A stretch of 64,000 bases of DNA from Leclercia sp. LSNIH1 (lineage in GTDB: Bacteria; Pseudomonadota; Gammaproteobacteria; Enterobacterales; Enterobacteriaceae): contig NZ_CP026171.1 in the NCBI RefSeq assembly GCF_002902985.1, positions 1 to 64,000 of the forward strand, read 5' to 3'. Both the position numbers and the translations under genes were made by a program. This document shows positions 55,029-64,000 of the stretch, one piece after another (within the stretch, counting starts at the first letter, position 1; each line of letters opens with the position of its first letter). The notes beneath the pieces are model-generated. The model did not search any database and was not told the origin of the DNA. It saw nothing but the letters and a program-made list of their open reading frames with translations.

Positions 55029-58000
55029 TCAGACCGGTTGCACTGGTTGTTGTACCGCCTCGTGACTCCGTTTGCTGCCCGGCCACTTCATTCCGAACAG
55101 CACCTCGTAGAGCAACGGAATCAGGCCAAGCGTCACGAGCGTGCCAAGTGCGAGACCACCGATCATGCCGATGGCCATGCCCTTCCACAGCGGCCCCGCA
55201 AACAACATCAGGGGCACGAGACCCGCGATACAGGTCACCTTGGTCATCACGATTGGACGCAGCCGCTGCATCGCAGCTCCCACCAGGGCTTCATGTCGGG
55301 CGAGACCTTCCGAGAGGCCGTGTTCAATTTGTTCGAGCAGAAGAACGGCGTTGTTGACGATGATTCCGAACAGCGCAAGCACCCCGAATGTCGCCATGAA
55401 GCTGAAAGGAGTGCCTGTTGCCTTCAGTGCAATCACGACCCCAATCAACGTGAAGGGAATCGTTGCGAGAATCACGATCAGCTTGCGGAAGGAGTTGAAC
55501 TGCCAGATGAATAGCAGCAACATCGCCAGAAGAGCGAACGGCATGTAGTGCGTGAGCGATGCATTCGATTCAGCCGATTCCTCAATTTCTCCACCAAGCT
55601 CTATGGCATAGCCTGCAGGTAGTTCAATTGCGGCGATCCGAGGTGCGAGGTGATCCACGATCTCTTGCGCGGTGTATGCGGTGTTCTGCCCCTGAACTGT
55701 GACTGTACGAATGAGATTGCGGCGCTGGATCACAGACGGCTCGCTAGCGAGCGTGACATCGGCCACTTGCGCCAGGGAAACCGGCTGGCCACCCGACGCT
55801 GGATAGATGGTCGTCGAACCAACGTCCGCAGTGCTGCGCCGATCATTGGACGTCCCGCGCATCACGATTGGCACGCTGGTATCGCCATCTCGGATCACAG
55901 AGATCGACTGGCCGATGTAGCGGGTGCCAAGCCAGGCAGCTATGTCGTCGGTGGTGACGCCAGCACGTCGCGCACGATCTTGATCGACCCGAACATCGAG
56001 ACGGCCGACACGGGTATCCCAGTTGTTCTTGATGTTGGCCGTACCTGGCAGCTCCCGTAGCGCGGACTCAATTTTCGCCGCCGCATTCATCAGCACCTCA
56101 TGATCCGGCCCACTGACCCGGTAGACGGCTGTGCCGGCTTCGGTAGTGCCTAGCGAGAACCGCTGAGGCTCTGCGCGTACATCTCCATGATGCTGCGCGA
56201 AGTAAGCCCGAGTTCGGGCAATCACGACGTCAATGTTGGTGCCTGCCTTGACCGTCACGACAAAGTACGCGATGTTCGATGCTGGCAATGGGGGATTGAG
56301 CCCAAGGATGAAGCGCGGCCCACCGTCAGCGACGTAGCCAATGTGATCCGTGATTTCGGGGTTGATTTCTTGATCACCGAGCCAGCCGCTCACTTCCTTC
56401 ACTTTGGCAAGAGTGAGCCGTGAATCCGTTCCAGGGGCGAGCTGCACCGGTATTTGGAATTGAACTCGGTCGGACTTCGGCAAGAAGTCGTATGGCAGTG
56501 TCGTGAATCCGTACAGAGCTACGGCCAATGCACCCGTCATCACACCAACGTAGATCGCCTTGTGGTCAAGCACCCACTCAAGCAACTTGCGATAGCCGCG
56601 ATAGAAGCGTGTGTTGTAGGTTTGCGCGTCATTCGCCGGTTGATGATGCACTTTGGTGAAGTGGTAGCACAGCAGTGGAGTGACGGTCAGACACAACAGC
56701 CAAGATCCGAGTAACGTGAGCGCGAGGACAATGACGAGAGAGCGCAGATACTCACTCGTCGCACTCTGGCCGAAGAAGAACGGGGAGAAGGCGATGACGA
56801 TAACCAATGAGGACGTCAGCAGCGGCAGTGCGAGGGTACGACCCGCTTCGAGACAAGCCTGTTTGCGGTCTTCACCGGCTGCCAAGCGCCGTTCAATGTC
56901 TTCGGCAATCACGATGCCGTTGTCTACCAAGAGCCCCAAAGCGATGATGATGGCTGCCATCGAAACACTTTGCAGCTCGATGTTCAGCGCGCGCATCACG
57001 ATCAGTGCCCCCAGAATGGTAAGCGGCACGATCATCCCGACGATGAATCCTGTGCGCCATCCCAGGAAAAGGACGACGACGCCGAGCACGATGACAATCG
57101 TTTCGATCATCACCTGGTTCATCTTGCCCATTTCACGTTTGACGACGTCTGCCTGGAATGTCACATAGGAGAGCTCGAAACCTGCGGGCAGAAGTTTCTC
57201 AAGCTCGGCCACACGGGATTTGAGGGCTACGCCGAATTGCTCCACGTTCTGGCCCGAGGTCATGGACACTGCCATCACTACGGCAGGCTGGCCCTTATAG
57301 ACTGCAGCAGACTCGGGAGGATCTGCAGGTTGTACCTGCACGCGCGCAAGCTCTCCCAGTGAGATTGAAGGAGCAGGCGAAGCACCGCGCGCACCCTGAG
57401 CTTGCGCCATCATGATCGGCAACGCGCGCAGCGAAGCGGCGTCGCGAACCTCTCCACTAACAGCCAGCGAAGCGTTGATGCCACCGATGGCGATTTGCCC
57501 GCCTGAAAGCACGACGTTTTGTTTAACGAGTTGATCGATCACCCCTTGTGGGGTCAATCCAAGCTGGGCTAGTTTTGGTCGATCAAATTCGAGATAGACG
57601 CGCTCTTCCTGCAAGCCGTAGAAGCTGATGCGATCAACGCCGGGAAGCGCGTATAGGCGATCGCGCATCTCTTTCAACGACACACGCATTTCGCCCATGG
57701 AGTAGCCCGGCGCGGTCACCGCAATGGAGGCCACGGCAACACGGCCGAAGTCGTCGTTGACAAATGGCCCCAACGTACCCTGTGGAAGCAGAGGCTGAGC
57801 ATCGGCAACCTTCGCGCGAACGCGCTGCCATATGGGGGCTAGGTCGGTGTACCGCTCCCAGATCGTGACCTGTATGACGGCCCCGCCCGCGCGAACGGTT
57901 GTGGTTACACGCTTGACCTCGGCCAGCTCCCGCAAACGCTCCTCGATCGGACGCGCGATCAACTGCTCAACACGTTCGGCTGGCATGCCAGGGTTCAGAA

Positions 58001-58145
58001 CGGCAACAACCGCATCTCGAATCGTGACCGATGGCTCTTCCTGCGAAGGGAAATTGAGAAACGTGGCAATGCCGGCAACAAGAATGATGACCGCGGCAAG
58101 GTAGGTGAGTCTGCTGGCGCGCAGCGCCATTTCTGTGATCTTCAT
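55029..58145 (-). CDS. RND efflux permease
   Basis: 1038 residues, with the twelve-helix RND arrangement and two large periplasmic loops. Near residue 410 the fourth-helix signature reads GLLVDNGIVIAEDIE: the first Asp of the usual Asp pair is kept and the second is Asn, as in some RND branches. Energised by protons, it would export drugs or solvents with the adaptor at 58168 and an outer-membrane factor. It follows the adaptor gene by 22 bases. Substrate is not predictable. Confidence 0.92.
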   Translation of the reverse strand: MKITEMALRASRLTYLAAVIILVAGIATFLNFPSQEEPSVTIRDAVVAVLNPGMPAERVEQLIARPIEERLRELAEVKRVTTTVRAGGAVIQVTIWERYTDLAPIWQRVRAKVADAQPLLPQGTLGPFVNDDFGRVAVASIAVTAPGYSMGEMRVSLKEMRDRLYALPGVDRISFYGLQEERVYLEFDRPKLAQLGLTPQGVIDQLVKQNVVLSGGQIAIGGINASLAVSGEVRDAASLRALPIMMAQAQGARGASPAPSISLGELARVQVQPADPPESAAVYKGQPAVVMAVSMTSGQNVEQFGVALKSRVAELEKLLPAGFELSYVTFQADVVKREMGKMNQVMIETIVIVLGVVVLFLGWRTGFIVGMIVPLTILGALIVMRALNIELQSVSMAAIIIALGLLVDNGIVIAEDIERRLAAGEDRKQACLEAGRTLALPLLTSSLVIVIAFSPFFFGQSATSEYLRSLVIVLALTLLGSWLLCLTVTPLLCYHFTKVHHQPANDAQTYNTRFYRGYRKLLEWVLDHKAIYVGVMTGALAVALYGFTTLPYDFLPKSDRVQFQIPVQLAPGTDSRLTLAKVKEVSGWLGDQEINPEITDHIGYVADGGPRFILGLNPPLPASNIAYFVVTVKAGTNIDVVIARTRAYFAQHHGDVRAEPQRFSLGTTEAGTAVYRVSGPDHEVLMNAAAKIESALRELPGTANIKNNWDTRVGRLDVRVDQDRARRAGVTTDDIAAWLGTRYIGQSISVIRDGDTSVPIVMRGTSNDRRSTADVGSTTIYPASGGQPVSLAQVADVTLASEPSVIQRRNLIRTVTVQGQNTAYTAQEIVDHLAPRIAAIELPAGYAIELGGEIEESAESNASLTHYMPFALLAMLLLFIWQFNSFRKLIVILATIPFTLIGVVIALKATGTPFSFMATFGVLALFGIIVNNAVLLLEQIEHGLSEGLARHEALVGAAMQRLRPIVMTKVTCIAGLVPLMLFAGPLWKGMAIGMIGGLALGTLVTLGLIPLLYEVLFGMKWPGSKRSHEAVQQPVQPV

Positions 58146-58167
58146 AGCGAAGTCTTCCTGTAGCGGG

Positions 58168-59334
58168 TCAGCGTCCGGCCAATTGGGTCGTGGCCTTGAG
58201 TGGGGTGACTTGTTGCTCGTTCGTCAGCCAACTCGCGCCAGCCGCGACTACCATCTCGCCGCGCTTCAGGCCGCCCACAACGCGAACGTTGTCGCCGCCT
58301 GGCTCGCTCTGGAATTGCACTTCCCGGCGGTGCACCTTCTTTCCGGTCACGTCATATACAAACACTGCGGCTTGTCCTGCTTTCTCACTGAGCACCAGTG
58401 CCGAATAGGGAAGCATCAGACGATCTGGTGAGGCATCCTTCGCTTCCGGTGCCTTCAGCAATACTTGAACGGCAGACCCGGGTCGAAGACTGCGCGCAAG
58501 AGTAGCATCTTGAGGAACGAGCACGACAGGTAAAAGTGAGCCATTTTCAGCACGCAAGCCGATGCGTTGTACCGAAGCACGAACGGGACTTGCTGACTCG
58601 CTCAGGCGCAGTTCGGCGACCTGCCCAATTTTGATATTTGCCGCCTGGGTCGTCGATGCAGTCGCAAGGACTTCTACGCCGCTGCGTAGTCCATCCACTT
58701 GAAGCACCGGCGCTCCGGCTGCAATATCTGTGAACGGCAGAGCGAGTTTCTCCGCGACGACGCCGTCGAATGGCGCATGAATGGCGGCCCCCCTTCGCGC
58801 ACGCTCGGCAAGGCCGAATGCGGCCTTTGCATTGCGCACCTGGCCTTCAGCTGCAACCAACTGTGCTTTCACACTCTCGAATGCAGCCGGGGAGATTACG
58901 TTGCCCTCAAGCAGCCCCCTTTGCTGCGTTGTCTGCACGATTCTGTCTGCCAATGCGGCTTCCGCAGCAGCGAGTGTCGCCCGAGCCTGTTCTAGGCGGA
59001 GTTGCTCGGGCTGAACATCCAACTCAGCCAGAAGCTGTCCGCGAGAGAAGCGATCTCCCACGTCCACATGAAGCTTGCTGATACGCCCGCCAGTCTCGAA
59101 CCCCAAGGTACTCCGCTCACTGGAGCGAGCTAGACCACTCAATTCAATGCGATTGGCCACAGAACCTACATCCCCCACCGTGAGCAGCTTGACCGCTCGC
59201 GGTGGATCGGAAGCAGGCTCCTTCTGACTATCACAGCCGGCAAGCGATGCGAGCAGAACAAACGCGAGGCCGACTTTCTGCATTTGCCAGGACTGGGATT
59301 TAAAGGGAGTGCAAGACACGGGAAGGCCTTTCAT
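58168..59334 (-). CDS. RND periplasmic adaptor (membrane-fusion protein)
   Basis: 388 residues with lipobox LAGC near residue 34; ATG at 59283 (MQKVGLAF) is an alternative start. The order is barrel-sandwich/lipoyl half-motif (ISKLHVDVGDRFSRGQLLAELD), a coiled-coil hairpin with AAEAALADRIVQ, second lipoyl half (IHAPFDGVVAEKLAL), then beta-barrel. It links the inner-membrane permease and the outer-membrane factor. The upstream ATG overlaps the tetR-like stop by one base. Confidence 0.9.
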   Translation of the reverse strand: MKGLPVSCTPFKSQSWQMQKVGLAFVLLASLAGCDSQKEPASDPPRAVKLLTVGDVGSVANRIELSGLARSSERSTLGFETGGRISKLHVDVGDRFSRGQLLAELDVQPEQLRLEQARATLAAAEAALADRIVQTTQQRGLLEGNVISPAAFESVKAQLVAAEGQVRNAKAAFGLAERARRGAAIHAPFDGVVAEKLALPFTDIAAGAPVLQVDGLRSGVEVLATASTTQAANIKIGQVAELRLSESASPVRASVQRIGLRAENGSLLPVVLVPQDATLARSLRPGSAVQVLLKAPEAKDASPDRLMLPYSALVLSEKAGQAAVFVYDVTGKKVHRREVQFQSEPGGDNVRVVGGLKRGEMVVAAGASWLTNEQQVTPLKATTQLAGR

Positions 59335-59969
59335 CAGCGTTTATCAATAGGGGTGAGTTCCAGTTCGCCGCGGGCGAGCGCCTGGAGGGTGTGCATGAGT
59401 CGAGAAAGGTCTTCGGCAGCAAACGTCGGAAAACCCATCATTTCGGCGAGGAAGACTCCGTCCAAGGCAAATAGAACGATTCCGGCGATATCGGTGCCGC
59501 GTGGAGATTTGCTCGCGTTCTCGTACTGCCTGCGGTACCAGCCGCGCACAGGCTCAAGCAGCGTGGGGTCTTCAGCCACGGCCGCCAGCAATGCAGCGCT
59601 CATCTTTTGCATCCCGCCGTCAGGCATAGCCGAGACCTGGCTGGATAGCCAAGGGTCTGGATCGCCGACGAATGGCAGCTCTCGCTCTTCCTGCCCGCCA
59701 TCAAACGCCGAGACCTGGTCATCAATCATCGTGAGGAGCAGATCGCGCTTGGTCTTGAAGTGGTACAGGAACGCACCTTTGCTCATTCCTGCCCGTGCAA
59801 CGACCGCGTCAAGCGTTAGGTGCCCGGCACCTCCCTCCATGACTACGTCACGCGCAGCTTGAAGGATGCGCTCCCGTGTTTGTTGCGCTTTCTTAGAGAT
59901 GGAGGGGGCTTCAGCGCCGTTGTCCGCCGAATGCGACTCCTCTGGGCTTGATTTCATACGAGTTGCCAT
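59334..59969 (-). CDS. TetR-family repressor of the efflux operon
   Basis: 211 residues. The N-terminal HTH contains QTRERILQAARDVVMEGG, then LDAVVARAGMSKGAFLYHFKTKRDLL, the TetR DNA-binding signature. The C-terminal ligand-binding domain is helical and family-variable. It is divergent from the outer-membrane factor gene and starts the operon of adaptor and permease. A large dyad at 60003-60046 is the likely operator. Confidence 0.9.
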   Translation of the reverse strand: MATRMKSSPEESHSADNGAEAPSISKKAQQTRERILQAARDVVMEGGAGHLTLDAVVARAGMSKGAFLYHFKTKRDLLLTMIDDQVSAFDGGQEERELPFVGDPDPWLSSQVSAMPDGGMQKMSAALLAAVAEDPTLLEPVRGWYRRQYENASKSPRGTDIAGIVLFALDGVFLAEMMGFPTFAAEDLSRLMHTLQALARGELELTPIDKR

Positions 59970-59988
59970 GGTGAAACTCCAAAGATGC

Positions 59989-60018
59989 TTGATTTTTGAA
60001 TCGTCTGGACGGTATAGT
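59989..60018 (+). promoter_or_regulatory. Predicted promoter of the outer-membrane factor gene
   Basis: TTGATT (59989-59994) and TATAGT (60013-60018) with an 18-base spacer match the sigma-70 pattern. The -10 is inside the left arm of the TetR-operator dyad. Confidence 0.5.
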
Positions 60019-60046
60019 ACACGCCATGAACTATGCCCGTCAAGAC
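60003..60046. promoter_or_regulatory. Probable TetR operator
   Basis: GTCTGGACGGTATAGT (60003-60018) is inverted as ACTATGCCCGTCAAGAC (60030-60046), with one inserted base and one substitution. It overlaps the predicted -10 and lies between the divergent tetR-like and outer-membrane factor genes, so it could control both. Confidence 0.65.
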
Positions 60047-60078
60047 GGCCTCCTCAATTCACAACCTAGTGGCTCAAC

Positions 60079-61501
60079 ATGTCCGATCCCTACGCCCGCC
60101 GCGGCCTTACTGCTGTTGCATTCCTATCGATCACGCTTCTCGCCGCGTGCAGCCACTCGCCTCACAGGGTGGAGACATCACGCGTTGAGGTTCCGGCCAA
60201 ATTCATGAACGAAGCGGGTCTGGCTGTGCAGCAGGTGCCAGCACAAGCACTCCCGGCCGAGTGGTGGACGGCGTACGGTGATCCGCTGATTGACGCGCTG
60301 GTGCGCAACGCGCTGGAGCACAACACCGATCTCGCTATTGCAAGAGCGCGGATTGATGAAGCTGTGGCGATCACCCGACGTACACGCGCTTCAATGTTCC
60401 CTAGCTTGGCGCTCACGCCCCAAGCAACGCGCGCGCGACTTTTCTTTGGCACCGACCATCAGCAGCGATGCCAGGCTTCCGCTGTCGGCTTCATGGGAAG
60501 TTGATCTAGCGGGCCGCCTCTCGCATGCCGCTGATGGCGCACGGATGGACGCAGTTGCTGTCGAACAGAACTGGTTCGCGACACGTTGGCAGATCGCCTT
60601 TGAGACAGTGTCCGCTGCACTGCAGCAGCGGCAGGCGGCAGAGCTGGAAGATCTGGCAAAAGAGCGACTTCAAGTCGCCGAGCGCCTTGAGCGTCTGACA
60701 GAGCAGAAGTTCAAGGCAGGTCAAGCTACGGGCTTTGACATTGAACGCACGCGTTCCGAGGTCATCGCCCTCCGGGTGGAGCAAGAGCAGTTGCGACGCG
60801 TACGCGGCGAAGCAACGCATGCCTTGGATGTGCTCGTTGGCCGGATTCCGGGGGCGCTTGGCAGCGGTCCTGCGCTTGCCTCTCTCACCATGCCCGATTG
60901 GACTCCCAGAAGCGTGCCAGGCGAATTGCTGCAGCAGCGCCCCGACGTCAGAGCCGCGCAGGCGCGTCTTGCAGCGGCGACGGCGCGATGGAACGCAGCA
61001 GAAGGCGAGCGGCTCCCCAAACTTGTGCTCGATTTGAGTGGTGGGCGCCAACGCTTCGAGAACAACGGAACACGTGTGGCAGGGAACATTTTCTCTCTGG
61101 GCTTGGGTGTGACGCTTCCGATCTTTGACGGTGGAGCAATACAAGCGGGAATCGACGAGGGCTCAGCACGCAGTCGCGGCGCACAGGCTGACCTGGAACG
61201 CACGGTTTTGCTTGCGCTTCAGGATGTGGAGAACGCTTATCTGGGCTGGCAGACCCAGCGGACTTCTCTGCAGCATCAGGTCGATGGTCTTGTCGTCGCT
61301 GATCGACTCCTTGACCGCAGTCGACGCCTCTTTGAGGCGGGACAGGTGGATGCGACCGTTGTTGCAGAAGCGGAGCGTGGCACCTTGTCCCAGCGAGCGG
61401 CTCTGGTCCGTGCTCGCGCCGACGCAGCCGTGCAATGGGGTGTTCTCGCTAAAGCGCTTTCTGGTTCGCCAGAGCATGTGAATCTGCAATCTTCACCCTG
61501 A
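60079..61501 (+). pseudogene. Outer-membrane efflux factor (NodT/TolC type), frameshifted
   Basis: A lipoprotein signal (LLAACSHSPHRV) and the OMF start (PAEWWTAYGDPLIDALVRNALEHN) are in one frame, which stops at 60502. From about 60430-60462 the coding continues in the +1 frame: SASWEVDLAGRLSHAADG, IAFETVSAALQQRQ, LLQQRPDVRAAQARLAAAT, through SGSPEHVNLQSSP. A one-base insertion (or two-base deletion) is required; the T-rich CTTTTCTTTG at about 60437 is a candidate. A normal ~470-residue OMF is thereby split. The permease would then need another outer-membrane partner. Sequencing error cannot be excluded. Confidence 0.85.
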
Positions 61502-61575
61502 GTCCTTGAGTTGGAAGAACGCAGCATGGCAGCGAGTTTTAAATACTGAATAGATCGACGATTAGTAGGGGACGC

Positions 61576-62520
61576 ATGGAAATTCGACATCTACGTTGTT
61601 TTATGGCGCTCGCCGAGGAACTTCACTTCGCTCGCGCCGCTGCGAAACTGCATATTGAGCAGTCCCCACTGTCTCGCACGATCAAAGAACTCGAAGAGGA
61701 GTTAGGAGCACAGCTCTTTATTCGGAACACGAGAAGCACGCGTTTGACACGAGCTGGGTTGATGCTCATGGAGCACGCACCTCGGGTGTTCGCATCCTTG
61801 CAACAGGCGCGGGACTGCGTGAAGGCAGCAAAAAATGGCTTTCATGGACAACTCCGCGTCGCCTTGTCAGACGGCGCAACACTACTGTGCTTACCAGCCC
61901 TATTGGCGTTGTGTCGCGAGGAGGAGCCCGAGGTTGAGATTCGCTTTTTTGAGGTGCCACTATCCCAACAAATCAAAGGATTGCACGACGACCTGTATGA
62001 CGTCGGCTTTGCACAGTCCGACGACGTAGGTGATGGAATCGTCGCACTTCCCGCGTGGACTGACACGCTTATGGTGGCGCTGCCAGCTCGGCATCCGTTG
62101 CTGGCTCTTAAGCGAATTCCATTGGATGAACTGCTGCGCTACCCGCTAGTGCTATCTGATCCTCAAGTGTGCGAGGGCCACGCCAAGCACATTGAGCGAG
62201 TACTTAGCCGGGCTGAAATGCAGCCTCTAGTTGCCGAGCGGGTTACCACTTTCGACCTGATGATGGCGTTGGTATCTGCCGGTTTTGCACTCGGACTTAC
62301 AGGGGCTGCACACATTGCAGCCTCCCGAGAGCCAGGAGTCGTGGCGAGGCCGCTTTCGACACGCGTACCACCTTTGACGACCTATCTACTCAGACTTGAA
62401 GGCGATCCGTTTGACGAGCTTGCGCGCTTCATTCAGCGAGTACAGGCCATCGAATTGCCAGAGTTTCTCAGGTCAACAAAAAGCCGAAATCCCGATCTTC
62501 CGGAGGAATTGATGCCATGA
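61576..62520 (+). CDS. LysR-family transcription regulator
   Basis: 314 residues. N-terminal HTH: MEIRHLRCFMALAEELHF, AAAKLHIEQSPLSRTIKELEEELGA, LFIRNTRSTRLTRAG. The C-terminal effector domain contains LRVALSDGATLLCLP, typical of the BenM/CatM-like group. A LysR gene at this position before eexN and traG is a regular feature of Tn4371-type ICEs and may regulate transfer genes. ATGA overlap with the next gene (62517). Confidence 0.88.
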   Translation: MEIRHLRCFMALAEELHFARAAAKLHIEQSPLSRTIKELEEELGAQLFIRNTRSTRLTRAGLMLMEHAPRVFASLQQARDCVKAAKNGFHGQLRVALSDGATLLCLPALLALCREEEPEVEIRFFEVPLSQQIKGLHDDLYDVGFAQSDDVGDGIVALPAWTDTLMVALPARHPLLALKRIPLDELLRYPLVLSDPQVCEGHAKHIERVLSRAEMQPLVAERVTTFDLMMALVSAGFALGLTGAAHIAASREPGVVARPLSTRVPPLTTYLLRLEGDPFDELARFIQRVQAIELPEFLRSTKSRNPDLPEELMP

Positions 62521-62792
62521 GACTCGCCATCACGCTCGTCGCTGCAATGCTAGTCGCATGCGGTCAATCTGATAAACCGCACAAAGCCACTAGTGCAGAA
62601 AAGAAAACCCCGACAGTAGAAGAGCTGGTGGCAGACCCGGAACAGCTCAAGAAGTTGCGCCAGCAATGCAAGACGGATCGGCCTACTTTGGGCGAACTGC
62701 TTTGCAACCGGGTAGCGGAGGCAACACGTAAGCGGTTCTACGGTGACGGAAAAACGCCATACACACCGCCCAAAGAATCCCCCAAATTCTGA
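62517..62792 (+). CDS. EexN-like entry-exclusion lipoprotein
   Basis: 91 residues. A lipoprotein signal (LVAAMLVACGQS) is followed by VEELVADPEQLKKLRQQCKTDRP and LGELLCNRVAEATRKRF, with the two further cysteines usual in EexN-type proteins. These lie in the cell envelope and block uptake of the same element. It is coupled to the LysR gene. A tandem octamer array starts at the base after the stop codon. Confidence 0.8.
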   Translation: MRLAITLVAAMLVACGQSDKPHKATSAEKKTPTVEELVADPEQLKKLRQQCKTDRPTLGELLCNRVAEATRKRFYGDGKTPYTPPKESPKF

Positions 62793-62853
62793 AATTCAGC
62801 AATTCAGCAATTCAGCAATTCAGCAATTCAGCAATTCAGCAATTCAGCAATTC
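62793..62853. repeat. AATTCAGC octamer array, 7 copies plus a partial
   Basis: Seven perfect copies of AATTCAGC run from 62793 to 62848, then a partial AATTC to 62853. The array begins immediately after the EexN stop codon. It is 220 bases before traG. Copy number should vary between strains. Confidence 0.97.
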
Positions 62854-63074
62854 GCTAGTCTGCCTGAATCTTCTGTTCGGCACGCTGATATTCGCCGGCG
62901 CTTACGGAGTCACTCCCTGGCTAGACACAGCGCGAATTCATTCTTTCTTATCGACCTTTCTGCCCCAAACGGTCTTTGACCGGCACTAAGCCAGCACCGA
63001 TCCTGACGCCTGCGGCACATTTCTAAGCCGCGTTTCCCAAGGGAATCAGCGTAGGAGAGATTGGAGGCGGGGCT

Positions 63075-64000
63075 ATGCAAGGTACGAATGTGCTGTTCGG
63101 TCAGATAGCCGTGGTATTCGGCATCGTGATCGCGGGTGTGTGGGGCGCCACACAATGGACGGCAGCAGCCCTTGGCTATCAGGTACGCCTTGGCTCCCCC
63201 TGGTTTGATTTCCTCGGCACACCGATCTACCTCCCGTGGAAGCTGTTTGAGTGGTGGTTCTTCTTCGATGCCTACGCGCCACGCGTTTTCGACACGGGCG
63301 GTGCCATAGCGGGTGGCAGTGGCTTGCTGGCGGTGGTGGTCGCAGTCTGCATGTCGATCTGGCGCTCTCGTCAATCACGCCTAGTCACGACCTATGGCTC
63401 GGCACGCTGGGCAAGTACGGAGGACATTCGCAAAGCCGGCCTTACGCAGCCGATCGGCGTGTTCCTCGGTCAGCACGATGGCAAGTACCTTCGGCATGAA
63501 GGCCCGGAACACATCCTCACTTTCGCGCCCACGCGCTCAGGCAAAGGCGTCGGCCTTGTGGTGCCGACGCTGCTTTCTTGGCCTGCATCCGCCGTAGTCC
63601 ACGACATCAAGGGCGAGAATTGGCAGATCACCGCAGGTTGGCGCTCACGCTACTCACACTGCCTGCTGTTCAATCCGACCGATGCGAAGTCGGCGGCCTA
63701 CAACCCGCTGCTAGAAGTTCGGCGCGGCGCACATGAAGTGCGTGACGTACAGAACATAGCCGACATTCTGGTCGATCCAGAAGGCGCGCTTGAGAAGCGC
63801 AACCATTGGGAGAAGACTTCGCACGCGCTGCTGGTCGGGGCCATCCTGCATGTGCTCTACGCGGGCGAGGACAAGACGCTGCGCGGCGTCGCCAATTTCC
63901 TCTCCGATCCGGCCAGCCCCTTCGAGCTGACCTTGCACCGGATGATGACCACACAGCACCTCGTGAACGTGGAAGGTGGTGGCCCGCATCCAGTCGTCGC
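63075..64000 (+). CDS. traG: TraG/VirD4 coupling protein, 5' part only
   Basis: The frame is open from ATG 63075 to the window end (over 300 residues), so the C-terminus is missing. GGAGG lies about ten bases upstream of the ATG. Two N-terminal membrane segments (about residues 8-30 and 75-100) precede the nucleotide-binding domain: Walker A APTRSGKGVGLVVPT near residue 150, then VVHDIKGENW. VirD4-type coupling proteins feed the relaxase-DNA complex to the secretion channel. The trbB-trbI genes are expected after it. Confidence 0.9.
   Translation, partial: MQGTNVLFGQIAVVFGIVIAGVWGATQWTAAALGYQVRLGSPWFDFLGTPIYLPWKLFEWWFFFDAYAPRVFDTGGAIAGGSGLLAVVVAVCMSIWRSRQSRLVTTYGSARWASTEDIRKAGLTQPIGVFLGQHDGKYLRHEGPEHILTFAPTRSGKGVGLVVPTLLSWPASAVVHDIKGENWQITAGWRSRYSHCLLFNPTDAKSAAYNPLLEVRRGAHEVRDVQNIADILVDPEGALEKRNHWEKTSHALLVGAILHVLYAGEDKTLRGVANFLSDPASPFELTLHRMMTTQHLVNVEGGGPHPVV

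Larger units (their letters stand above)
28027..64000. mobile_element. Tn4371-family integrative and conjugative element (right end not in window)
   Basis: Order from left: tyrosine integrase, accessory genes, DUF932, ParB-like, DUF736, XRE, DUF2958, DUF2285, AlpA-like HTH, RepA, ParA, DUF2840, TraF, relaxase, cargo, LysR, EexN-like, TraG. This is the Tn4371-type arrangement known from beta- and gammaproteobacteria. The trb mating genes expected after TraG would lie beyond 64,000. The ICE is more GC-rich than the plasmid it sits in. Confidence 0.82.

Noticed and set aside
63251..63989. Short ORFs over the last 750 bases on both strands
   Set aside because: They are out-of-frame with the traG coding sequence, which runs open from 63,075 to the window end.

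Overview
The window joins two kinds of DNA. Bases 1 to about 28,026 are the backbone of a large, moderately AT-rich conjugative plasmid of an enterobacterium. It carries an F-type mating-pair-formation operon, an iteron replicon with an initiator that looks H-plasmid-like, two ParB-like proteins, a Dam methylase, a DUF4942-type methyltransferase and two large secreted beta-rich proteins. From about 28,027 to the end the DNA is GC-rich and has the gene order of a Tn4371-family integrative and conjugative element (ICE). The ICE carries a complete IS630, an insertion sequence typical of Enterobacteriaceae, which fits residence in an enteric host. The H-plasmid and Tn4371 assignments come from recognised protein features and gene order, not from a database search.

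Plasmid half. An array of eleven 54-bp repeats (149-716) and a 1.4-kb AT-rich gap with spaced GGTT/AACC inverted repeats lie left of the transfer operon. The operon reads leftward: traA, traL, traE, traK, an unknown 146-residue gene, traB, a TrbI-like gene, dsbC, traV, traC. Next comes the replicon: a 17-copy iteron array with 43-44 bp period (12,076-12,788), the initiator gene (minus strand), then iterons at 21-23 bp spacing, a cluster of six GATC sites and an AT-rich stretch (14,221-14,660). This is the ori/rep/control-locus layout of P1- and F-type iteron plasmids. Rightward genes follow: ParB-like 1, two small coupled genes (one with paired CxxC motifs), a winged-helix-like protein, Dam (leftward), ParB-like 2, the DUF4942 methyltransferase and the two secreted paralogues.

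ICE half. A tyrosine integrase is translationally coupled to a YhcG/DUF1016 nuclease. A leftward defence island follows: orphan RelB/DinJ antitoxin, Shedu (SduA), an OLD-family nuclease plus UvrD-like helicase (Gabija-like), and an unknown 415-codon gene. The helicase gene has an in-frame TGA and the unknown gene is split by IS630. The ICE core then reads rightward: DUF932, ParB-like, DUF736, a divergent XRE regulator, DUF2958, DUF2285, AlpA-like HTH, RepA with three iterons, ParA, an RHH-like protein, DUF2840, TraF peptidase, a small coupled ORF and the relaxase. Cargo (52.3-61.5 kb) is a TetR-controlled RND efflux system whose outer-membrane gene is frameshifted, an SMR transporter, and two lipoproteins, one of them patatin-like. 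A LysR regulator, an EexN-like lipoprotein and the start of traG (cut by the window edge) close the window.

The points most worth a second look are the composite defence island with three genes of uncertain function or state, the plasmid origin with its very large iteron array and GATC cluster beside a plasmid-encoded Dam, and a family of related GC-rich non-coding elements dispersed in the ICE.
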